A stretch of 64,000 nt of DNA, taken from Orbilia blumenaviensis (Eukaryota > Ascomycota > Orbiliomycetes > Orbiliales > Orbiliaceae). The position numbers and the translations under genes are program-made. Numbering within the stretch: the first letter of the stretch is position 1; each line of letters begins with the position of its first letter. The notes beneath the pieces were generated by a model. The model did not search any database. It was not told the origin of the DNA and saw only the letters and a list, made by a program, of their open reading frames with translations. This document shows positions 1-8,801 of the stretch, in pieces. The stretch is taken from contig JAVHNS010000009.1 in NCBI GenBank assembly GCA_036872755.1, forward strand, positions 620,001 through 684,000, written 5' to 3'.

Positions 1-1
1 T

Positions 2-1699
2 TTCCACCCTGACCATCCACTTCTAAGCGGCCATAGTGTTGAAAGGGTTAGGATGCGGTGGAGTTTTTCATGGGAGGAGCTACAAGCGTAAGGCCCTCAT
101 GCCGATCAAACTTCACTGTACTAACTATACTATAGAATTGACTTAGAAGCTGCAGCCCACGAGAAGCGCCTCCAGCTTGCTATGCAAACCTTCAACTTCA
201 CAAAACGATCGAGATTCTTGAGGCCAATCGATGGCGCACAGCTCAAGGGTGATGAGGACTTTTCATTTGATTTTATCGGGAAGTCCGAAGAAGAAATTAA
301 AGCCAGCCTTGCGGAATCCCTAGCGAACATGAACTTTGAACCACAGCGACAATTCGGGTTCGAAGGGGCTGCTGACGACAGGCTGGGAAACGAGACACTC
401 ACCGTCGAACCAGTGGTATTCGACAAGCCAACAACAGCCAGATACCCGCCTCCTTTATCAGTCACGTTTTCGTTATCCCTCAATCCAATCCTCCAGTCCC
501 AGGCCCGACTTACTAACATGGCCTGTATGCGGCTACTTTTCAAAGAAAAGCGGGTCCAAAATCAGTACGAGCTACTCCATAGCTTTTTACTTTTTGGGGA
601 CGGTGTATATGTGTCCCGACTATCGGCTGCACTATTCAGCGATGAACTAGCGAGTGGGACCACGAATTCCGGTATCAAATCGGGGATTGCAGCTGGTGGG
701 TGGGGCCTACAGCTTGGTGTGCGAAATGACTGGCCACCTGCATCATCAGAACTGCGACTGGCATTGATGGGAATCATGACTGAGTGTTATTCTACTGGGC
801 TTGGAAGAGGAACAGGGCATAAAGAAAACGATGATCTTCCCGGCGGGCTCAGTTTCTCTGTTCGAGAAATGACAGAGGAAGAAGAAGAAAAGTGCAAGAA
901 CCCCGATTCACTTGAAGCACTGGATTTTCTGCAAGTTAGTTACAGGCCGAAAAGTCCATATGATGCCGTCATTGATTCAGTAAGTCTTGTGAAATATGAC
1001 CGACTTTTCAAACATTTGCTCCGTATTATACGCATGGTCTATGTTGTGAATAGGCTTTTCGGGTACACGAATCTCGAGCGTGGCAAGGAGCGGTTAACAA
1101 CAAATCCTATCATCCTACGGTTCCGAATCGAAGCCCACTTCTTCGTCTCAACGCTCGCAAAATATATGTTCGAAACAGGGGTAGAAACGGTTTGGAAAGA
1201 ATTTGCGAAGAAGCTCGATGAAATCGAGCGTAGACTCGAAAAATATGATATTTCAGATCGATACGGCGAGATGGAGAGTTTAGGGCAACTAGCAGCCTAC
1301 CACAACAGCTGTCTGGACCAGATGCTCTTTGCGACCATGCTACGTTTGAGGCAGCAGCCTGTATTAAATCTTGTCGAAGAAGTCTTCGGCATGGTTTTAA
1401 AGTTTGCGAAAATGGTCCGGCTGCAGCATATGGGAGTTGTAGATCCATTGACACCAACAGATGACTCGGCGTTTGGGAAACTGTATGGGAAATTTAGGAA
1501 GCGGGTTGGGATCTTTATAAATGTGGCCCGAGCGTTGAGTGAGAGGAGGGGATATGGCGGATTGGCGAAGAGAGAGTCGGATCGGAGCAAGGATGCCTTT
1601 AGGGGGCCAGGGGACGCGGCCGAGGGCGGGGCGTTGGGGCAGCTTCTCGTCAAGTTAGAGATGTCTACGTATTATGTTGACGCGGCCAAGAAACTATAG
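2..1699 (+). CDS. Gamma-tubulin complex component (Spc97/Spc98, GCP family), C-terminal part
   Basis: The gene runs off the left edge. I read exons 2-87 and 136-1699, joined across a 48-nt intron with donor GTAAGG, a CTAAC branch and acceptor TATAG; the frame stays open from base 2 to the stop at 1697-1699. The C-terminal half has the GRIP2-type helical pattern of GCP proteins, with segments such as ELRLALMGI (about nt 745) and RIEAHFFVSTLAKYMFE (about nt 1124). GCPs assemble gamma-tubulin rings that nucleate microtubules at spindle pole bodies. The pattern, with a long linker and a DAVI..SL.KYDRLF stretch, suggests a GCP5/GCP6-type accessory subunit rather than core Spc97/Spc98, but this is inference. 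The last 50 residues are Gly/Lys-rich and look unstructured. Family call confident; subfamily not. Confidence 0.82.
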
Positions 1700-1702
1700 G
1701 CA

Positions 1703-2116
1703 TGTTTTAGCGGTAGAATTCTGTGGCGGGGTCTCAGATTTATAGCTCGATTAAACTATCATTTATGTATTTAACGAGAGGTGGATTAAGAGGAGAACCT
1801 ATAAGCTTATGCCCAGTGAAATTGGCAGTATCACTCACTGCTATAACACAGCTTCAACTCATGAACCGTTACAAAATAAACGCCAGTATTTACAATCCAA
1901 AATAAAAGCCAGTCGAAAAAAAAAGACTGAGAGAGAAGAAAGAATTGTAACCAAGAGGTAAAAATTAAATTTACAAGAATCGCCAACGGGAATACAAAAA
2001 TGTAAGTCGTAACATCATGAGACAGCTCGACGGCTTGTTAATTAAATTGATAAAATCTTTATTGAAATTGCTCCAGAACTCCATTTTAATATCATCAAAT
2101 TGAGACCAAATAACTT
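1703..2116. other. Intergenic spacer
   Basis: A 414-nt AT-rich gap between the 3' end of the gamma-tubulin complex gene and the 3' end of the convergent small membrane-protein gene. It probably holds both 3' UTRs. I see no gene, RNA or repeat in it. Confidence 0.6.
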
Positions 2117-2635
2117 CTAGAAAATCTTTTTTAGAACCCAGCCCACGGGGAAAACCAGAAAGAGAGCCCCTGCAATACTGCCTAGTATCAATAGCGCTGT
2201 GAGAAACAGAGGTGACGATACTTCCCTCAGCCCTGGTGCGTCGAACAAGGGAGCACGATACGAAAGCCTTTCACGAAGAATTTCCTTCTCTTCAGGAGTG
2301 AGTATTACTGTCTGGACTTCAATGTTCTGTGAAATCGCCCTTGAGGCGAGTGGTTGATGTTTTGGCGCAGCGATTGTATCTGGATGCTCTTCGGTGTTCC
2401 GGCGATGGGAGCTAGAGTCACCAGCTGGAGGGGATCTTAGATCATCTATGAATTCCGACAACCGTTTTCGAAGAATATTATTGAGTGAGCTGAGGGTGGA
2501 ATCCTGATCGGCATGACGAGTCGCTTTGAACTTTGTGATCTGGGTTGGATCCTGATTTGGGATGGGGCCGGCTAGGGCTTGGAGTCCAAAGATCCCGATG
2601 GAGAGGAAAACTGATAGTGTCTTGAAGGAGACCAT
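2117..2635 (-). CDS. Small secretory-pathway protein with signal peptide and C-terminal membrane segment (uncharacterised)
   Basis: A single-exon 172-residue ORF starting at a true ATG (2633-2635). Residues 1-22 form a clear signal peptide ending ALAG. The middle is polar and charged (Asp, Ser, Arg, His) and looks disordered. Residues about 140-166 are a strong hydrophobic helix followed by the basic tail VLKKIF, consistent with a type I single-pass membrane protein having a short cytosolic KK-containing end. There are no cysteines to suggest a disulfide-rich effector. I recognise no family. Convergent with the gamma-tubulin complex gene. The clean signal-anchor architecture makes it more likely real than chance. 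Confidence 0.6.
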   Translation of the reverse strand: MVSFKTLSVFLSIGIFGLQALAGPIPNQDPTQITKFKATRHADQDSTLSSLNNILRKRLSEFIDDLRSPPAGDSSSHRRNTEEHPDTIAAPKHQPLASRAISQNIEVQTVILTPEEKEILRERLSYRAPLFDAPGLREVSSPLFLTALLILGSIAGALFLVFPVGWVLKKIF

Positions 2636-3479
2636 TTTAATTTTTAAAAGTTTTTTTTTTTAAAAAAAATTTTAGGTCAGTGTTCTGAAGTGGTAGAATG
2701 CACTGGGTATGATTGTTATAGTTGAAAAGGTCGAATAAAACGAGTGTGGGGAATTGTTGAAAGCTGGGGCCGGTCAACAGCCTGTGTTACGCTGCTCAGC
2801 AGACGTAAAATGTAAGTACTTCAAGTACCGGATTTGAGTTAGATTTCCTAGCCTAGGATTTCGGAAACCAGGTAAATCCGAAGATTTGGGGGCCGTCAAG
2901 TCAGTTATATAGAACTCAATTAGGCGCCACATGGACAGTCAACATGTGCATAATTGTCGGAGAATAAGGCTGCACTGGCCAAAAGAATCTCCTTCAGATA
3001 AGCCATGTTAAAGTGGCATGATATCTGAAATCTCCTAAAGGCGAGGGAACAGCGGCACTAACTAAGTTCCGATTTAAGAGGTTTTAAAATGGGAGGTGGA
3101 ACATTTTCCTTCTTTATTCTGTCCCGTAAAGTTTTCCCGTGTCCATGGTTCGGAAACGCCTGCTACGCAATCATAGGTCAAATTACACGGTTTACATGGA
3201 ATGCAAAAATGAAGAAAGCTTAGCCGGCTCGATTCGGGTCAACTATTGGCTAAAACAACTTCAAAACCGCCCCTTTGACGTTTTCTGTTGACAGCTTCGC
3301 CGGGCTACCTTCGAATGTGAAGTCAGGAACGTGGCTTTGAATGTGTTGATATGGGGTTGAGAAGATGTCGCACCATGTTTCGAAAAACTGCGACAGGGGG
3401 TTCTTGACATTGCTTAGCAGAGTCAAGATGTATCATCGAGGCTAACAGACTTCATCGTGCATGGAATCTAAAAATGGGA
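2636..3479. other. Intergenic, upstream of the small membrane-protein gene
   Basis: No ORF or RNA gene is supportable here. The first 40 nt are A/T homopolymer-rich (ttttaaaag followed by T and A runs) and form the 5' flank of the minus-strand gene ending at 2635. The rest is unremarkable. Confidence 0.5.
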
Positions 3480-3750
3480 CGCGTATGGTAGTCCAAAATG
3501 GCCAGACTCTTTCCTTTTGGAAGAGATAATAACATAGTTCTATAATAATTTTCTTCTGTCGAAGCTGCTATCCAGCTTGATGAAAAGAGTGTCGTTGCAG
3601 TGCCGCTGCAATGTCCTTGCAATGTCATTGTAAAGCCATTGTAATGTCATTCTTTCTGCCAAGCCAGACAGCAGCTTAGACAGAAGAAAATATAATAGAA
3701 CCATCTCTTCCAAAAGGAAAGAGTCTGGCCATTTTTGATTGCCATACGCG
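3480..3750. mobile_element. MITE-like non-autonomous element with ~90-bp terminal inverted repeats
   Basis: The left arm (3480 to about 3573, beginning CGCGTATGG) matches the reverse complement of the right arm (about 3657-3750, ending CCATACGCG). The best block is AATGGCCAGACTCTTTCCTT and the adjoining TTGGAAGAGA, followed by a diverged TTTTCTTCTGTC..AAGCTGCT block. The ~80-nt centre holds loose tandem copies of GCAATGTC/CATTGTAATGTC and no ORF. Length is about 271 bp. I see no clear target-site duplication, so the superfamily is undetermined. A (TA)n run begins about 13 nt past the right end. Long imperfect arms around a noncoding core fit a deleted DNA transposon or a foldback element. Confidence 0.75.
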
Positions 3751-4532
3751 CGTGCTCGAATGTATATATATATATATATTGGTTAGCTACGTTAGGTGGT
3801 TAGGTTACACAGTGATATGGTTGTGTTGGATTGGCTGCCGTAGATCATTGTCTGAGAGAAAATTTTGACCGCTCTGTACCACAAACTTCTGAAGAACATC
3901 GTGGCTGACTGCCACAGCTAGGCTGGCCTCACCATCAACCCATTGACAGTAACTTCACTAAACCGGCACCAAAAAAGGGTCCAAAACAAAACCCAAAAAT
4001 ACAAAAAGTTAACCTGCGTTAGACGCGATTCGCATATGGTCACCCACTATACTACTGAGCGCCCGCTTGTAGGCTTAAGTAAGGCAGAGCGGACGGGATA
4101 CCCTGTTTGGCCGACAGCTATGAACGCAGATATAAGCACAGTATCGAAAATAGAATATATTCATATAGTAGATAGAGGATATTGAGAGCCAGCGGCAGAT
4201 GTTCGCACACTGACAAGAGGGCTATGAACTCAGGACCATTGGATCCTCTCGAACTCTCCTCAACACACAACCTTTTATGAAAGTCCGCGGATGGAAATGG
4301 CGATATATTTGCCAGACGGAAATGCTTTGTTGTGGTTTTAGGAGCATTTGAAAGACAGACCGTGGGAACGCAAAAAAAGTTTGATTTGGTAAGGTATCTA
4401 TTGAGCAATTGCCTATTTTGTACCACACAAAAAGGTATATTCGCCAAACCTTGTTCAAAAGATTTTTTCAAAACAAAAAAAATAAGCCGATCTCTTGCGG
4501 ATGCATCTACTGCTTCCCTGAGAAAGTAGGGA
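3751..4532. other. Intergenic between TIR element and tRNA-Lys
   Basis: Begins with a (TA)n microsatellite at about 3764-3779. Short open frames exist on both strands but none shows a recognisable domain, signal peptide or splice structure. On the minus strand just past the tRNA end, an A-run at about 4473-4480 (T-run on the transcribed strand) could end RNA polymerase III transcription. Confidence 0.5.
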
Positions 4533-4630
4533 AGCCCGATGCGGGGGTCGAACCCGCAGCCTTAAGATCATTCTGTCAATTTCTATTGAAATTTAAGAGT
4601 CTTACGCTCTACCGATTGAGCTAACCGGGC
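4533..4630 (-). tRNA. tRNA-Lys (anticodon CTT) with a 25-nt intron
   Basis: Read on the minus strand the locus folds as a full cloverleaf. The acceptor stem is GCCCGGT/ATCGGGC-like at the two ends, the D-arm is GCTC..GAGC, the anticodon stem is TAAGA/TCTTA with loop CTCTTAA, and the T-arm is CTGCGGGTTCGACCCCCGCA. The 5' exon is 4594-4630, the canonical intron at position 37/38 is 4569-4593, and the 3' exon is 4533-4568. The anticodon C34-T35-T36 reads AAG lysine codons. The intron would be removed by the tRNA splicing endonuclease. Confidence 0.93.
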
Positions 4631-5537
4631 AGATTGTGGCTTGTTGATGCTTTTCGATTTCGAATTCTCAATATAAATCCCCCAAGGTTAGCAGACGGGA
4701 TGGCAAAGGCCAGATACTCGATCCTTGGTTTTGAAGGAACACTGGTTGATCGTGAGCAAGTTTTACCGGGGTACCCGCCAAGCTCCAGATCCCGGTTTCT
4801 AGCTTTTTGTACTTTCCTAGCCCAGTACGTATATTTTAAGCTAAACTCTTGCTAACTGGAATACTTCGATTACCTCTAAATTATTCAGCGTACAGCGTTG
4901 AATAATATATCCGTACATTTTGATTTTTTCTTCATGATTGTTATATTACCCTTAAACTTTGCAACATTATGATACAGATATATATTGGACAGCCGGACCG
5001 CTTCTTAATACTTCAATCTTCTGGTCTGATCATGCAAGGCGTACTTATATCTTGCTCATTGGATCTAGTTCTTTAGGGTCATACCATAAGCTCCTAGACT
5101 AATTGGTGCGTCAGAGTTGTAATAGTAAATAGGATCTCAATAGATATCTTGCTGGTACCTAACTACTTAGCTTCATCAATTCAACTCTATTCCTTGTTCT
5201 GGCGGGTCCAAAATGAACCGTGTTTTATTAGCCAAAACAACGTGTGTCTATCTAGGTATATCCCGTACTTACAGTGTAAATCGCAGGGTGTGTACCTCAT
5301 AATATCAAGCTTTGTGCGCATGTCTGTCAATGCGGGGAAAGGTCCACAATCTAGCCGAAGATCTTCCCAGCCGACATTCCGCGATGACTAATGCTAGCAC
5401 CCAAAGAACAGCTAGAGCACACATATAATACATTCGACATAAATCGCAAAGCAGGCTGTCCATTCCCCTGAAAGCTTGCTCAAATCGAACTAATATCACA
5501 TAAACTTCAAGGTGGTAATTAAGTATTACAACGCAGA
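4631..5537. other. Intergenic between tRNA-Lys and the oxidoreductase gene
   Basis: About 900 nt of AT-rich sequence with no supportable gene. It includes the 5' flank of the tRNA and the promoter of the oxidoreductase gene starting at 5538. Short ORFs have neither splice context nor domains. Confidence 0.5.
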
Positions 5538-6893
5538 ATGGCACCACTCAATGTTGGCTTCGTTGGCTACGGATTTGCTACAAGATGCTTCCACCTCCCG
5601 TATATCCTTCCAAATCCAGATTTAAATGTCTATGCATTCTTACAACGTGCTGAAGCTCCTCCAGCGGGCTCCACAGTGGAGAAGGGAAAGCACTGCACAA
5701 TTGACCACCCACAAGCCAAACACTACCGAACTGCAGACGAATTTTTCGCAGATTCGAGTATTGACCTAGTGATTGTTTGCACTCATCACGATTCACATTT
5801 CGAATATGCTGAAAAGTCTCTTCTGGCGGGAAAACACGGTAAAAAAATACAATTATCAGTTCCGCCGTTGTGGGATTGTTTACTCACAATATCTCAATTT
5901 TGTAGTGGTTGTTGAAAAGCCTTTCACCCCAACAGCTGCGGAAGCCGATAAACTCATAGCCCTATCTAAGGAGAAGGGCAAAGTCTTAACTGTCTTCCAA
6001 AGTATTACAAATATGTCACTGTTGGAATTGGGATTTTCGAATGCTAATAAAGACTTTTACAAAACCAGATAGAAGATACGACTCCGATTTTCGAACACTT
6101 CACAGTCTCGCTGAAAAGGGTGTCTTCGGACAGCTCACCGATGTTACTATACACTATGATGTCGACCTTCCACCCTGGGTCGCGAACTGGAAAGGCGGGG
6201 AATACAAACCCGGCGATGGAATTATGTACGGCCTCGGCTCCCACAGCGTAGACCAAGCCCTACTCTTGATCGGGCAAACTCCAACTTCCGTTACCGGGTT
6301 TTATAGAACCCTTCGGCCATCTGATAGCGAAATTGATGACACCTTCGTCATTGTCCTTCAATTCGGTGGAGATTTGAAGAAATTGATAGCAACAGTTACA
6401 ACAAGCGTCGTGACCCCAATGGAACAGCCTCTAAAGTATTTAATCCGAGGTTACGACGGGAGCTTTCTCAAGGTGAGCGCTCTCTTAATATAATATTTAT
6501 TCCTAATACTCCCGTAATTATGAATGTAAAAGGATCAATGTACTAACTTTGATATTCCGATAGTACGGAGAGGACTCACAAGAAACCCAGCTGCTCGGGG
6601 GGGTGGAAAGCACAGACCCAAAATTCGGGGTCGAAGACCCTTCTATCTATGGAAAACTATGCACAAATACTAAGGTCCATGAGAGCCAGACTCTGGATAA
6701 TCGAACAAAACGATATATAGGGACGATTCCGAGCATGACGGGCAGCTACATGAAGTATTATTCAGATCTTGCAGAAGCTATCAAAGCTGGAGAGGAGCCA
6801 TTCGTGAAGGCTCAACAGAGCAGAGATGGCATCCGTGTGATTGAGTTGGCAAGGCAGTCAGCACAAGAGGGGAGAAGTATTCCGTGGAGTTAA
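5538..6893 (+). CDS. Gfo/Idh/MocA-family NAD(P)-dependent oxidoreductase
   Basis: Exons 5538-5838, 5906-6001, 6069-6472 and 6564-6893 give 376 residues with continuous phase; introns have GT-AG ends and the last has a TACTAAC branch. The N-terminal Rossmann fold carries the glycine motif VGFVGYGFATRCFH (residues about 6-19). The junction of exons 1 and 2 rebuilds the family's EKP motif (residues 104-106), where the Lys is used in catalysis. The GFO_IDH_MocA C-terminal beta domain follows (NRRYDSDF onward, ending near IPWS). Length is typical. The substrate is probably a sugar or polyol such as an inositol, but it cannot be told from sequence. No signal peptide, so cytosolic. Stands alone between two tRNA loci. 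Confidence 0.9.
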
Positions 6894-7385
6894 GTAGAAT
6901 TAGCTACTCTTCATACCCAGAACTGATAGAAGGGCGTCACTTCTATCCTGAAATAAGATTAATCGATTGAACACCTGAGTTACTGTATATAGGTGTGCAT
7001 TCACAAACACCTACGTAGCTACTACGTCTCGCCGATTAGTTGACCGGAACACTCCAAGTTCTTAACAAAAAAAATATAAACCATAAAGTTTTCCTAGAAC
7101 CTTAATTTGCAACGCATAACAGTATTTATCAAAAAAAAAAAAAAAAAAAAAAAAAAATGTTATCGCTGCCTGTAGCGCCGAATATGAAAACGATCTTAAG
7201 TATGATCTTAAGACTAGATTCCTAGCTATCAATACAACACTCATTATCACAATCCAATGCAGGCAGCCCCCGGATGCGATATCCGTGGCTTTTGCGCAGG
7301 TTCGACCACCTATAAAGCAAATACGAAGCCCACTTGCTTCGAGACTGCAGAAGCCACAAAATTTCGAGCTCGAAAAAAAATCTAC
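6894..7385. other. Intergenic with a 27-A homopolymer
   Basis: The 3' flank of the oxidoreductase gene. It holds an uninterrupted A27 tract (7131-7157) and, just before the tRNA-like locus, a small palindrome TTTCGAGCTCGAAA (about 7361-7374). No gene is visible. Confidence 0.5.
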
Positions 7386-7596
7386 GGCAAGATGGCCGAG
7401 TGGTTATGGCGTGTGGTATGTTGCATTTCCTCCCCGTTCGAGATTCAAAAAAAAATCTCGAACATGGTCCTGTGTGACTAGCTAGGCTCGAAACAAAAGC
7501 TAACCTTCCTCTTAGACTCAAGCGCAAGCTTCGCTAACTAAGTTAGTGTGTTCTCATGGGCGTTCGCCCGCGGGGGTTCGAATCCCCCTCTTGTCA
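7386..7596 (+). tRNA. Interrupted tRNA-Leu(CAA)-like locus, possible pseudogene or non-canonical intron
   Basis: The 5' end GGCAAGA (7386-7392) pairs with TCTTGTC (7589-7595), followed by discriminator A at 7596. A D-arm TGGCCGAGTGGTTATGGC follows at 7393-7410. Further on are a CTCAAG anticodon loop (7517-7522, anticodon CAA 7519-7521), a variable arm GGGCGttCGCCC and a T-arm GGGGGTTCGAATCCCCC. A T10 run at 7601-7610 can stop RNA polymerase III. Between D-arm and anticodon loop lie about 100 extra nt, which no canonical tRNA intron explains; a normal-position intron would be 7523-7550 (28 nt). The extra segment starts GTATGT (7416) and ends GCTAAC..TTAG (7515), like a spliceosomal intron. With or without it the anticodon stem keeps one mismatch. 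It may be a dead copy. Confidence 0.55.
7436..7463. repeat. Perfect 10-bp hairpin inside the tRNA-Leu insertion
   Basis: GTTCGAGATT (7436-7445) is the exact reverse complement of AATCTCGAAC (7454-7463), with an A-rich 8-nt loop. It lies wholly inside the segment that interrupts the tRNA-Leu-like locus, and its left arm also resembles a B-box. Confidence 0.8.
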
Positions 7597-7600
7597 GCAA

Positions 7601-7610
7601 TTTTTTTTTT
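7601..7610 (+). terminator. RNA polymerase III T-run terminator
   Basis: Ten consecutive T five bases after the 3' end of the tRNA-Leu-like sequence, as expected for polymerase III termination. It suggests the locus is, or was, transcribed by that enzyme. Confidence 0.65.
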
Positions 7611-7997
7611 GCCCAATATTGTCGTGTTGAAGTTCTCGACAACACTGGATTTGTTACATTTTGTGGGAAACTTTCAGTCTCTTTTTTTTAAGCAAATTAA
7701 TGCAATTACTGCACCGACTGGATGCTTTTAAGAGCCATGGAGGAACAATTCTACATAATCATATATAAAAGGACTTTGAGATTTTTATAAACGAATAGAT
7801 GTATAGATTGAATATGAAATTTGAATAACTAGTCTACTTTTGCCGGAACCAATATATCTAGTATGCAATTTCTAAAGAAAATGAGAAAAGAAGGAAAGGA
7901 AAACATAAGAAAACAAAAACTCCGCATTAAAGCTTGTAAAATAAACACTGCGCCAGTAGCTACTCATTGCCGCCCCAAATCTAGAAAAGTACAGAAA
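7611..7997. other. Intergenic
   Basis: AT-rich spacer between the tRNA-Leu-like locus and the 3' end of the minus-strand cell-wall protein gene. Nothing supportable. Confidence 0.5.
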
Positions 7998-8801
7998 TTA
8001 CAAAGCGAAGAAAACCATAGCCAAAGCCAAAACTGCGGATGTGCTAATAGTCATGACTGAAGCGCCGGAGGTATAGATTGGTGGTGGAGCAGAAGTAGTG
8101 CCGTTTCCGTAGTTCAGAGTTGAAACAGTCTCATTGGAGACGTGGTATGTGTGAGGCGTATAAGTGTTATTCGAGCTGCTGACTGTGGCACCACCGCAGG
8201 GTGTGCAGGCTATTTCGTTCTCCTTGCTAACATCGCTGGCCCAGCAGAATGGTGTTTCTGCATCTCCCTTGCTCGCGGCAGCGCCTTGAGCCTTGCAGAT
8301 AAAGGCACAAGATGGCTCGGGGGAAGATGGGCATTTCTCTTGAATACCAGGGCAAGGTGTGCAGCTTGATTCGTTGCTGAAGTACCATTCGGTTTCACAG
8401 GCAGGCGCAATCTTAGGACCACTGCAGAGGAATGCGCAACCCATTTCGAACTTTATTGGGCAGGCTGCCGCTGGTGTCACCTTAGCGGGTTCGGATGATG
8501 TCGCGGACGAAACAACAGAAGCCGCTGCGTAGGTCACAGAAGATGCCGCGGATGTAACGGCAGATGTAACAGCGGACGTAACGGCGGATGTTGTGGCGGA
8601 TGTTGTGGCGGGTGCTGCGGCGGATGTTGCAGTGGAGCTTGAGGCACTTATAGCTACATAAGAATCGGATGGTGGAACGCTGGAATGATCACTGGGGGCG
8701 GCGTATCCTTGATCATTGGGGGCAGCGTATCCATAATCGCCAGAAGCCGAGGCGCCCAGGGCCAAGATGCTGCAGACGAAAAGGGTAGTATAAGAAGGCA
8801 T
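7998..8801 (-). CDS. Predicted GPI-anchored cell-wall protein with a duplicated cysteine module
   Basis: Single-exon, 267 residues, ATG at 8799-8801. It has a signal peptide (1-20), a short YAAP[NS]D repeat (about 25-40), and a Ser/Thr/Ala-rich stalk with tandem SAVT units (about 50-105) expected to be heavily O-glycosylated. Two related cysteine modules follow, residues 114-150 and 157-202, each with the order C..CAF[LI]C..C..CTPC. A second Ser/Thr stretch with several NxT/S sites leads to a hydrophobic C-terminus preceded by small residues, the pattern of a GPI signal. It is likely attached to plasma membrane or wall. I do not recognise the cysteine module as CFEM or WSC. Confidence 0.75.
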   Translation of the reverse strand: MPSYTTLFVCSILALGASASGDYGYAAPNDQGYAAPSDHSSVPPSDSYVAISASSSTATSAAAPATTSATTSAVTSAVTSAVTSAASSVTYAAASVVSSATSSEPAKVTPAAACPIKFEMGCAFLCSGPKIAPACETEWYFSNESSCTPCPGIQEKCPSSPEPSCAFICKAQGAAASKGDAETPFCWASDVSKENEIACTPCGGATVSSSNNTYTPHTYHVSNETVSTLNYGNGTTSAPPPIYTSGASVMTISTSAVLALAMVFFAL

